A DNA stretch of 55,786 bases from Propionibacteriaceae bacterium (lineage in GTDB: Bacteria > Actinomycetota > Actinomycetes > Propionibacteriales > Propionibacteriaceae): positions 1 to 55,786 of the forward strand of contig WREX01000003.1 in the NCBI GenBank assembly GCA_009779115.1, written 5' to 3'. Positions 48,701 to 55,500 of the stretch are shown here, piece by piece. The position numbers were made by a program, and so were the translations under genes. Numbering within the stretch: position 1 is the first letter of the stretch; each line of letters opens with the position of its first letter. The notes below the pieces were generated by a model, which was not told the DNA's origin, ran no database searches, and worked only from the letters and a program-made list of their open reading frames with translations.

Positions 48701-51700
48701 AACAGCCAGACCGCTGGCCACCGGTGTGGTCGGCTGGCTGCCCTGTCCGTTATAGGCCTGCCACCACAGATTCGTCACCGTCAGATTGGCACTGGCCAGA
48801 ACCGGGGTTGTCAGGGTCGTGGAATTGTCGGCCAACGAGGCTTCCGGAGTGGTCCCCTGGACCTGGGCCGAGTTGGTGAGGTTGGTCCCGTCCAACACGT
48901 CCGGGGAGACCGTGACGGTCAGCCGATACACCCGTGTTGCCCCGGGAGCCAGAGGTACGGGCGCGGGATCGGAGCAGGTGACGATCTGGGGGTTGCTCGT
49001 CCCAGCCGTACAAGTCGACGATGTCTGAGACCCGGACTGCCCGGCGGCGACCAGAGTCAGCCCGGAGGGAAGAATGTCGGTCACCGTCGGAGCCGACGAG
49101 TTCGTCCCGGAGTTGGTGACGGTCAGTTCATAGGTGGCAGTCGTGCCCGCCGTGAACGGCTCCGGGTCAGCGGTCTGTGTGATCCCGAGGTCGGCTTCTG
49201 GTGTCCCGCTGAGGGCCCAGGATGCGGTGTTGTCCACCAGATTGGGGTCAGAGGTGGTCGAACTGGCGGTGACGGTCTCGATCATCGGGTCCGCGCCATC
49301 TTTCGTGGCTTTCAGCGGAAGAGTGATGACAATGTCATTTTCCGATCCAGGTGCTATGTCTCCAAGAGAACAGTTCCAGGCAGAATGCGTGGCATCCCCC
49401 ACCGACAAGGCCGAATCACAGGTCACACCGGTAGGTTTGGTCACAGGATGGGCGGGGTCTAGTGCAAGACCAGTGGGAATGAGGTCCTTCAAGGTGACAG
49501 ATCGCGCAACCGATGGACCCTCGTTGTGGACGGTGAGGGTGTAGACGACCGGATCGCCATTGGCGGGGAAGGTTGTCACAGACGCAGTCTTGGTGACAGA
49601 AACTCCGGCCACTGTGGTCAACGGGGTGTTCAGTGATGGCCTGTTGTTGGAGGAATCAGGATCCGCGGTCGAGGAGGACACGAGGGCCTGGGTGGCGATG
49701 GTACTCCCCTGGGCACTGGGCGCAACTGTCCCAGTGATCCTGATCACGGCGGTCGCCCCAGCAGCGCCCAAGGTTGTCGAGGCAGGCATGGTCCCCAGTT
49801 CACAACCGACATTTTGGCCGACAACCGTACACTCACCGCGATCGGTGGTCGCCGAGATATTCGTCAAGGTGACGGGCATGCTGTCAGCGATGTTGACACC
49901 ACTGGCATCAGACGGACCCCAGTTAGTGGCGGTCAGAGTATAAGTGATGGTGTTGCCCGCCGTCGCCGTAGAGGGACTGGCCGTCATGGTCATTCGCATA
50001 TCGGCACTGGGCACACCGATGGCGCCCACGGTGGACACAGTGTTATTGGTGGTGTCCGGGTCGACGGTGCTAGACGAGACGGTTGCGTTGTGCGTGATCG
50101 TGCTTCCGACAGCCGCCGAGGGAGAGGTCTGGGCGACGACTGTCGCCGTCACTGTCTGACCCGCAGCAAGACGGGTCATCGTGCATGTCGTCCCGGTGGC
50201 GCTGGCAGGTGCACAGACCAGATTCGGGTCATTCGGAGTCACGGAGACAACCGACAGGATCCCGGATGATTCTGGAGGCACCAGATCAGTGAGGGAAACG
50301 CTGGTCGCGTCCGAAGGACCGTTGTTCTTCATCTGGACGGTGTAGGTTACCCGCTGGCCGGGAGTCACCATCGTCACCGACGGAGTCTGGGTGACCACCA
50401 GATCAGCCCGCTGGTTGACCGGTACAGTGTCTGAGGAGACGTTATTCGAATAGTCCGGATCGAAGGTGGTGTGGGTCACCTGAGCATTATCGGTTAGAGT
50501 CGTCTGTGACACCGGGGTGTTGGCGGGCAACGACCCGTTGACTACGATGGCCGCCTGCTGCGATTTCGCCAGATTCGGCACATTACAGACGAGAGTTTTC
50601 ACCCCTGACAAGGTCGGCGTCGTACAGGTGGTGCCTGGAGCCCCGGACACATCCCAAGACGAGGTGGCGAAGCTGTCAATCATCGGATCGGTCACCTGGA
50701 TCCCTGTAGCCGTGTTGGGACCAGAGTTGCTAACTATTATCGTTGCTGACATGGGAGCACCCGTGGTAACCGTGCGGGGTGAGATGACCTTGGAGACCGA
50801 TAGATCTGCCACCTGGACCACAGGGGTTGAGGTAGTCGGTGTGTCATAGGTTGCGGCAGTGCTGGTTGTGGCAGTTCGATAAGTCAGTGTGGCAGTATTC
50901 TTAATCGTTGTCCCTCCAGCGGTAACGCCCACTTTCACCTGGAAGGCGAAGGAAGCCGACCCGTTGCTGATGCCCAGAGTTCCTCCTTCCAGTCCGTCAG
51001 CGCCCGTTCCTAGACGTACTTTTACCAATCCATTTGTGACCTCACCAACATCATTGTCTGGAGCATCTGTCAGCTGTTTGATTGTATTCCCACTCGCGTC
51101 GACCAACCTCAGGGACCCGGGAAGATACTCAGTTCCAGCAGGTATGGGATCAGACCCGGAGCAGTTCAATGCCGGGTCCTGCCCTGAATTGACGAGGCGC
51201 ACCGTGTATTGCAGAGTGTCACCAGGCTGAGCTGGCGAGTGCCCGCTGAGATTGGTGACCGTTTTTGTAGAAGACATTAGGGCTGGCGCATACAAGTCGA
51301 TAGCTATACCCATTATTCCTGGATAATAGACATCTGAATTAGTAAAGAAAGTGAACTCGGCACTTGTGGCTCCATTCGGGATGATGTTGGAAGCATCAAT
51401 GTTCTTAACGTCAAAGCCCAACATATTGAGATCTGCGGGATATCGATTCATGACATGCTGACCAAAGTAGTCATTGCCCGAATTAAAAAAGTCGTTGGCT
51501 GGTGAAACAGCCGAAGAAAGGGCAATGCCATTCAGTCTGCAGCCATCAGAACCGTTCGGCGTATAGTCACCCTCATAGGCAACCATTGATATCTGAGTCG
51601 TTACCGACCCTGCAAGGGGTGCTTGAAAACCTGACACTGGAATAACGACTGGACTACCGGCACTCACGAATGTCCATCCGTCGTAGATCGTTAGGTTCCG

Positions 51701-52342
51701 AAAAGGAAGACTCGGCGCGGAGTATGCAATGACAAGTGACCAGCCGGCATACATGTCGGCACCCAACCGCGCTACAACATTGGCCCCCCAATAGTCCCCA
51801 TTGCCAGCCTGCCGAACCAAGGCTGTGACATCTGCCATACGCTGATACGAATTCATATTCCCTGTATATGGGCCGAAGAGGGCGTCTGGTGAAGTCTTGG
51901 CTTGAATAGTCCGATAGGAGGAGTCCCCAGGAGTCTTGAACTTAATTGTGTCATAAGGTTCATCCAGTTGAGCAGTAGTCAGTCGAGCCCCCCAATACAG
52001 GCCAGCCCACAACACACTTGCCCCTTGTGGTAAGGACAGAGTCGACATGGAAGAGTTGAACGTAGACGGGTCGTTGTCATTATCATAGTTGACCATGCCC
52101 CAGAGCTCATTGCTTGAGACTATCCCTCTGCTCCTGGCTTGAGCGCAATTAGCGACATCAATGTCACACGACAACAGATTATTGCCAATAGTGAGAATTG
52201 CACCATTCGCATTGGTCTGGAAGCGAATAAGATACGGAAGTGTTTCCGCGGCGTTCGCCGCAGTTGGCATCACTGTGACAACAGCGAACAACAGCACTAC
52301 GCTGGTCGCTCCTGCTATAAATTTTCTTCCGAGTCCCCTCAT
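36773..52342 (-). CDS. giant (about 5190 aa) secreted DUF11-repeat surface protein with Thr/Pro/Gly stalk and C-terminal TM anchor
   Basis: Signal peptide 'MRGLGRKFIAGATSVVLLFAVVTVMPTAANA' from ATG 52342; many DUF11 signatures ('ADLTVTKTVSPANAVLKAGTVLTYTVTLANTG'); C-term '(T)GTPGGP' repeats, 'GYVPTGGQ', TM, 'RRHRTTRHSRRP'. Single uninterrupted ORF. Confidence 0.93.
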   Translation of the reverse strand: MRGLGRKFIAGATSVVLLFAVVTVMPTAANAAETLPYLIRFQTNANGAILTIGNNLLSCDIDVANCAQARSRGIVSSNELWGMVNYDNDNDPSTFNSSMSTLSLPQGASVLWAGLYWGARLTTAQLDEPYDTIKFKTPGDSSYRTIQAKTSPDALFGPYTGNMNSYQRMADVTALVRQAGNGDYWGANVVARLGADMYAGWSLVIAYSAPSLPFRNLTIYDGWTFVSAGSPVVIPVSGFQAPLAGSVTTQISMVAYEGDYTPNGSDGCRLNGIALSSAVSPANDFFNSGNDYFGQHVMNRYPADLNMLGFDVKNIDASNIIPNGATSAEFTFFTNSDVYYPGIMGIAIDLYAPALMSSTKTVTNLSGHSPAQPGDTLQYTVRLVNSGQDPALNCSGSDPIPAGTEYLPGSLRLVDASGNTIKQLTDAPDNDVGEVTNGLVKVRLGTGADGLEGGTLGISNGSASFAFQVKVGVTAGGTTIKNTATLTYRTATTSTAATYDTPTTSTPVVQVADLSVSKVISPRTVTTGAPMSATIIVSNSGPNTATGIQVTDPMIDSFATSSWDVSGAPGTTCTTPTLSGVKTLVCNVPNLAKSQQAAIVVNGSLPANTPVSQTTLTDNAQVTHTTFDPDYSNNVSSDTVPVNQRADLVVTQTPSVTMVTPGQRVTYTVQMKNNGPSDATSVSLTDLVPPESSGILSVVSVTPNDPNLVCAPASATGTTCTMTRLAAGQTVTATVVAQTSPSAAVGSTITHNATVSSSTVDPDTTNNTVSTVGAIGVPSADMRMTMTASPSTATAGNTITYTLTATNWGPSDASGVNIADSMPVTLTNISATTDRGECTVVGQNVGCELGTMPASTTLGAAGATAVIRITGTVAPSAQGSTIATQALVSSSTADPDSSNNRPSLNTPLTTVAGVSVTKTASVTTFPANGDPVVYTLTVHNEGPSVARSVTLKDLIPTGLALDPAHPVTKPTGVTCDSALSVGDATHSAWNCSLGDIAPGSENDIVITLPLKATKDGADPMIETVTASSTTSDPNLVDNTASWALSGTPEADLGITQTADPEPFTAGTTATYELTVTNSGTNSSAPTVTDILPSGLTLVAAGQSGSQTSSTCTAGTSNPQIVTCSDPAPVPLAPGATRVYRLTVTVSPDVLDGTNLTNSAQVQGTTPEASLADNSTTLTTPVLASANLTVTNLWWQAYNGQGSQPTTPVASGLAVTPVGSLAWLTMDIANTGVSTARDSAVDVTFALPVTLAPMGDDVPVLIWNSDGTWTSDTARCSATQNELQCSLNNGTNGTALKPGNSVRLSVLVGILDDAVPGNGSATASVDTSTPESSLTDNSKTVPLTVIGGQSSLTMAKTAAAGPGPDGALIAGTGFSYTVQVSQQPDATRAAQGLFWTQANDVTVTDRLPSGLHATGASSTQGTCTIAPSDDTYVSCAVGSIPGTLNPDQPPPVTITITGTIDTGTTGPTITNTATGTTSSPSTGTAQASVTTPIESSADLRLFVYADPSDTLAPDGSPIFYAGSQVGYTLTAVNTGPSDAGTSTIVDTLPIGLHLDPGNSDSGCTVTTPGTATAGEVITCGVGALAYGQSQNLRVVATTSPLDIRESGTGPGCTTTPGCDTYPGYPRTLVNTATLTANSSTLIEADPTNNTESVTVVLESKADLTLAMSVDNQFPSAGSTATYTLIAGNNGPSAADETHIQATFPAGFSPVSVTAPGLDCSWTSAGTPAVSSLDCVQTPDSPWYQTFLPGTTLAATVVMQIPADEPLAAVTATGTISSQTPEANPADNTASVDVTAQQISDLSLTKTSVGTGTDPLVTGYPAVYQLSVTNAGPSVARSTTINDPLAPGLIFVSGTTSSGGICTQVNDPDAGSVVQCGMGDLAVGQTATATLNTKVDPHTNMTRICNTATTGSSSRDPVSANNTSTACKDVQVPAATDVGLTMTPQDTLSYPNGEVGFTATLTNNGPAMSTETKLTVQIPPGLTSVTGLLASASPGLTPDQTCTVASGQITCLVGDLDVGQSVSYDLIGIAPGPAGTTYTMKGLASHREADPDFTNDQANASVDVVDVPDPAVEVSKAVSPTSSVVPAGTVLNYTLTFTNVALYDEVIDHIDDLSGVLDDADVSNIVVTGPLDAQLLANGDLLVTGTLGRHTTATVTYTATVKPDGERGDSQVFNALFPADTAVGDRPNPSTPAASCPDCTLTNVAGLGVVKSASPTSVGLPQDPVTYSFEVTNLGALPVGSIVVNDSGFSGTGTLSTPSCPVTSLDPGASTTCTATYEVTNADLTAGLVTNNVTVSGVAGSLAVTSLPDSAQVTVRPPTDLSVSVTPDDQEVYPDAEAGFSAVVTNEGSATASGTTLSFPIPAGVIDLTGTVVTASGGTSPATTCTQTLGTMICQIGDLGPGQSVSYDFLGTASGPAGTTYTITASVLHAEVDTDPSNNTASTVIDVVPVPVPDLQVTKTVSPAGALLMAGTQLTYTITATNAGTATGVLDYIDDLSGVLDDAAMGEIQPSAGLTVHLYPNNDMIIQGSLEPDQTETVTYTVTIKPDGQRGDSKLFNDVFAADTPADERPDPANPPEDCPACTMTGTAGLTVVSSADPTEVSTPGDTIHYQFVVTNAGSVQLTDIAVASTQFSGTGTEPPISCPETTLDPGASTTCTASYPVTVADLRTPWIVNTVQATGSAGSVDVTSQTDSSSVATAPETDVSVTMRSGQTQVYPDSEVGFTATVTNNGPADATGVSVTVDIPVGIQDPSGVLSTSSDGLTRDADCTLTSGQLVCSVGELGVGQSVSYDILGTAAGPEGSVHTLTATVSMDETDTNTSNDSDSASVTVVPVPTADLQVTKTVSPQGAILIAGTVLTYTITLHNAGTAIAYVDYVDDLSGVVDDATVGNIVTDDSVEASIFAGQNLIISTEVLPGQTKTVTYDATLKPDGERGDSVVFNALSRADIPPSERPTPGTPPEDCPTCTTNPVAGLDLVKTANVSEVKLPGDQIEYSFAVTNAGSIAVSDVAIAESSFSGTGTLPAASCAQTSLDPGASTTCTATYSVTAPDLKTAEIQNTATATAMVGTQMIRSAPSTASVTTAPESDIAITLGPASTEVYPDAEFGMTASVTNNGPTDATGVQATFDLPSGLVGMAGILASAPQGIAPAKTCQVTGEQMVCQIGDLDVGQTVTYDLIGWASGPEGQTYTVDAAVTHHEIDPVPSNDQAAAGLVVVPVPAADLKTSKTVSPEDSLGAAGDVLTYTLTFSNEGTAAGTVDYVDMMSGLLDDATVGPFQATGDLSAYLYSNNDMIVTGSLEPGETQTVTYTATVKPDGTRGDSILFNALVSADTPPEFRPTPTTPPDQCPTCTLTQVAGLGIVTTATPASVGMPGETINYRYQVTNVGAVPVTGLSIGEDSFSGSAALAAASCPVTSLDPGASTVCTATYTVSAQDIGAQSIENTATVSGKVGTATVTSEPSSATVAVRAPTDVEVSVTPGQMRVYPDGQAGFTATVTNNGPGDATAVSATVSLPAGLSAVTGVLASSSDGVARDASCVQVGAQLICSVGALAAGESVSYDITATAAGPAGKSYTLNTSVTHRELDADPSNDQAAFQIQVVPVPDPAVVVTKTVSPADAILVGGTQLTYTITMTNVGLFAADVDHVDILAGVLDDATLDGIEASPGIETHLIDQQLFITGSLQSEETATVTYTVTVKDDGQRGDSVIFNDVVPADTPAEDRPDPFNPPQDCPTCTNTQVAGLGVSASVDPGAMTQPGQAAYRFLVSNLGTVPVNDVAVDVSSFTGGGSLSAITCPNTSLDPGQEMTCVATYDVTATDLLNPDISLTATVTGNAGAGGAVAVRSDPSTAVLYANPATNVSVTVGEPKTQVYSGAEFGISATVTNNGPTIATGVTLTTAIPDGLINVVGLLSDPPDDTAPDASCTIVAQDLVCHIGTMNVGESVVYDIIGVALGTAGDTYMLTPVVTYNEPDTSTGTDQAQAEIDVIEAPNPAIAVTKSVSPAGAIVQAGSVLTYTLTLTNVSLYATTVDHIDDLSRVAEDATIGAITVNGPVDAHLYANNHLIMTGTLARGQTATVTYSVTIKPDGERGSGAVFNAVFSADTGPGDQPDPDNPPADCPTCTTTGVAGLGLAITSDPTTATSPGDEVTYQYTVTNLGTVPVDDISVEQGPFSGTGTAPEVTCPATSLDPGQSMACTATYAVTAGDLTANTISNSARVSGTVQGGQVVASSTQTALVQMAPVADIGVVLSPSTVQIYPDSEAGLSAVVTNNGSTPATQVTVTIDVPAGMENATGLLSSASDGLSPASSCVSQGAQLVCSVGDLAPGQSVRYDILGRVNEPAGTSLTVNAAATMHEFDTATSDNDASATIDVVAKDTADLTVTKTVSPANAVLKAGTVLTYTVTLANTGTAPAVVNHIDDLSNVVDDADVGPITTTGGLIATQYANDDMIITGTLAPGQSGTVSYQATIKPDGQRGDSVLFNDVVTADTPKEDRPTPDTPPADCAACTTGDIINNLPTDVGVTMSPATTEVYPGAEVGIVASVTNHGPAPATQVVLTLDVPSGLVGVSVAAATVPAGASPGPCVADAGQWVCPIGDLEPGQTVSFDILGTAAQIEGLSYTVTGTVTQHEDDTNMANNHAQSVIDVVAMPVPDLSVTKTVNPTGNLLVAGATLAYTITFTNTGTGPAVVDHVDDLSAVLDDATIGTVHTTGGLTAHVYINQDMIITGSVAPGQTETVTYTVTIKPDGQRGDSLLFNDVVAANTPVEDRPDPLTPPDECPACTTTGVVGLGLGQSATPTLVSRVGDTITFQYAVINMGTVPIDDISIVDNSFSGAGTLSSASCPSTSLDAGAFMMCTATYTVVAGDISASQITNTVTAIGKVGVFQVSSRPSTYQVEVNPNATPTGPTETPTGPTETPTGPTETTTSARTGTPSGTVTLNPTRTGTGTPGESSTPTRTGTGTPGGPTTTGTPGGPTTSPTAPTSGITATGTPGGTGTSTLNPTRTGTGTPGGSGTPVRTGTGTPGGPTTGMTQTGTPGGPTTGMTQTGTPGGTGTSTLNPTRTGTGTPGGTSTPTRTGTGTPGGPTTGMTQTGSPGGTSTSTVNPTRSGTGTPGASGGPGSSGSPGASGNPGQSPTSQPGITPGSGQSGQTASAGYVPTGGQVSSDTSVAWILRLALSMMVVVGGLGILRRHRTTRHSRRP
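36990..37690 (-). repeat. tandem Thr/Gly/Pro stalk repeats (TGTPGG / PTRTGTGTPGG / PTTGMTQTGTPGG)
   Basis: Near-identical DNA units such as 'ggagtgccggtttgggtcatgccggtggtggggcc(g/a)cc' in tandem at about 37229-37310. Confidence 0.9.
37690..46560 (-). repeat. array of 8 tripartite DUF11 supermodules, period about 1149 bp
   Basis: Second Cys codon of CPxCT (CAACT in copy 7) at 45752, 44603, 43454, 42305, 41159, 40004, 38852, 38033: spacings 1149, 1149, 1149, 1146, 1155, 1152, 819 bp. Confidence 0.9.
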
Positions 52343-52515
52343 ATTGGTCCCCTTGATAAAAGTGGGGGTATTCCCCAAGTTCCCTGCATGCCTGAATCTG
52401 TCAGATAGGTTGTCTACCTTGTGGCGCGGTCTTCCTCGGCCGCGCTGTGCTCCATCGTGATCGTCCTAGGGGTGGGATCTGTGTCTACGCAGTAGCCCAC
52501 GAATGACGCCGCCGG

Positions 52516-55500
52516 TCACGGTCCCTGCTTTCGGCGGCGATAGATGACCATCAGGCCCAGCCCTGCCATGAGCATGATCAGTGCCAGGCCTGCCGCCCAG
52601 CTTTGGTTCGGGGCGGCCTGCCCGCCTGTGGGAGCCATGGACGTCCCCGATCCCCCTTGACCTGGGTCCAAGGATCCGGTCGGAGGGACTTGGTCCACGG
52701 ACACAGGTGGTGTCTGTGAGACAGGAGTGGTGGTCGGCGGGCCCGTTGCGGGTTCTGGTGTCGTGCCCGGTGTTTGGTCCGATCCGGGTTCCTGGCCCGG
52801 TGTCCCAGGAGGTGTTTGCCCTTCGGTTCCCCCCGATGACGGCGTCGTGCCCGGGGTCTCAGTCGGCGCAGGTCCGGTGGTCGTGCCTGATGTCGGCGTC
52901 TGACCCGGCGTCGACGTTGGTTCCGGGCTGGTGCCTGAAGTCGGCGTCTCAACCGGCGTACTCGTCGATGTCGGGGATTCTCCCGGCGTCTGTGTCGCGC
53001 CCGGTGTCTGAGTGGCTCCCGGGCTCGTGCCTGAAGTCGGCGTTTCACCCGGTGTGCTCGTCGATGTCGGCGACTCACCCGGGGTTTCGGTGGGTTCCGG
53101 ACCCGGCGTCGGTTCCGGGGTGGGTTCCGGAACTGGCGTCGGTTCCGGCGCAGTGATTTCTAGATTCGCTGTGCTCGGGTCAGAGGCAACGCGCTGGTCA
53201 TCCACCATGCCCGTCGCAATAGCCGTATTGACAATCGGGTCTCCTGTCATGTCATCGAGCGTGACCGTGTACTGTGCCGCACATGTCACGGATTCGCCTG
53301 GGTCGATGGTCGTAGCCTGGCAGACCGGGGTGGGCGTGGGGCCGGTTCCGGTGAAGTCCGTTTCGCTGATCGCGATCGAACTGACCGGCACTGATCCCAG
53401 ATTCGTCACCTCGTACTGATAGGTCACTTCTTGGCCAGGCAGACTCGCCTTGAGAGGATCCACTCTCTTGGCCAGTCCCAGACCTGCCACATATGTTGTC
53501 GTGCAGGCTGGGCACTGATCGGAAGGTGTGTTGATACCGGGGCGCTCGGCGGGGGGGGCATTAGCCGAGAATGCGGCGTTGAAAACCACATTATCGCCCC
53601 GGTTGCCGTCAGACTTAATAGTCACCGTGTAGGTCACTAGCTCGGTTTCCCGGGGACCCACTGATCCGGTGAGAATCAGCTCCTGATCGGCATAGAGGTG
53701 AGCTTGTAGTCCCGGGCTGCTTTCGACAGTACCCAGGACAGCATCATCCAACACACCTGATAGATCATCGATGTGATCCACGACCGCCGGCGCGGTCCCT
53801 TCATTCGCGAAGGACACGGTATAGGTCAACACCGCTCCTGCTCCTACCACGTCAGCCGCCGGACTGACGCTCTTCGACACCGCCAATGCCGGTTCCGGCA
53901 CGGCGACGACGTCTATTGTTGCTTCGGCCTGATCGTTGGCCGGGTTCGTGTCAGCCACACTGTGACTGACGGCAGCGTTCACGGTGGTGGTCGAACCCAC
54001 CTGACCGGATGCTGTGGCGAGGATGTCATAGGTCACGGATTGCCCGGACCACAGGCTGCCGATGGCGCAGGTCAACTGGCCTGACGCGAGGTCACACTGC
54101 GTGGCGGCCTTCGACCCATCGGGGGAGGCCGCGAGAACTGCGGAAACATTATTCAGACCCTGTGGCACAGGGATGGTCACCGTCACGCCGCTGGCGTCGG
54201 CAGGACCATTGTTGGTCACCAGTGCCGACAGGCCCACTTGAGCGCCTGGGTAGACTTCACTATGGTCCGGGGTTAATACCACACCGACGTCAGTCGGAGG
54301 CTGAAGAACAACTGTCATTGTACACACCAGGCACTGGGCAGGCGGGGTGTCAATGGTGGGTCGCTCGCCTGGGGGGGTATCGGCCAAGGACACAGCATTG
54401 AACAGCTCCGAATCGCCCCGTTCTCGATCGGGCTTCACCGTCACCGTGTAGGACACGGTGGCCGCCTGCCCAGCATCTAGCGCACCTGTTATTAACAGAT
54501 GTTCATCCACCAGTTGGGCGTCGAGGCCCGTACTGGTGAGAACAGATCCCCAGGTCGCATCATCTAGAACCTGGGAAAGATCATCCACGTAATCCGCCTG
54601 GCCCGTCGCTGTGCCCGCATTGGTCACGGTGATGGTGTAGGTCAGGGTGTCGCCGGCCAACGCGGTCCCGGTGTCGGGGCTGACGGTCTTGGTGACGGTC
54701 AGCGCCGGTGTCGGCACGGCAACCACGGTGATCGTGGCCTGCGCCTGGTCGTTGGCCGGATTGGTGTCGGTCCCGTCGTGGGTGACGACCGCTTGGATCG
54801 CGTACGAGGAACCGACTGGGCCCGGTGCCGTGCCGGTGATGCCGAAGCTGGCCGACTGCCCCGAGGCCAAGGCGGGGAGAACACAGCTGAGTTGCGTGCC
54901 TGTGTGGGTGCACTGCACAGTGGGTGACAGATCGGTGGACGCCGCCGCCACGTCTGTCAGCCATGAGGGTACGGCCAGGGTGAGGGTGGCCGATGCCAGA
55001 TCAGAAGGACCGTTGTTAGTGACCTGAGCCACCATCCCAAACTCAGCATCCGGATAAACCGAGGACTGGGCTGGGGTCAGCGTGACGCCCAGGTCCGCCA
55101 CCGGGGGCACGACCGGCGCACAACTGGTGGACTGGTTGTTGTCGACCGTGGGATCCAGCGACGACGAACCGACCGTCGCCGTGTTGCACAGCGAGGTTGT
55201 CGTGACGCTGGTGTCCACGCCCAGGGTGAGGTTCGCCGACGCGGACTCCCCCACACCCAGACTGCCCATCGCGCACTCGACGGTCGTGTGACCCTCGGGG
55301 TCTGTCGCCACCGTGCAAGGGTTGGAGTCGTTGTCGGTGGCCGACTGGACGGTCATCCCATCGGGAACGGTGTCGGAGATGACGACTCCATCCGCCGCCG
55401 ACGGGCCATTGTTCGTGGCCACCAGTGTGTAGGTCGCGGGCTGGCCCATGATCAGGGGATTCGGACCGGCCAGTGTCTTGGCGATCTGGACATCCGACAC

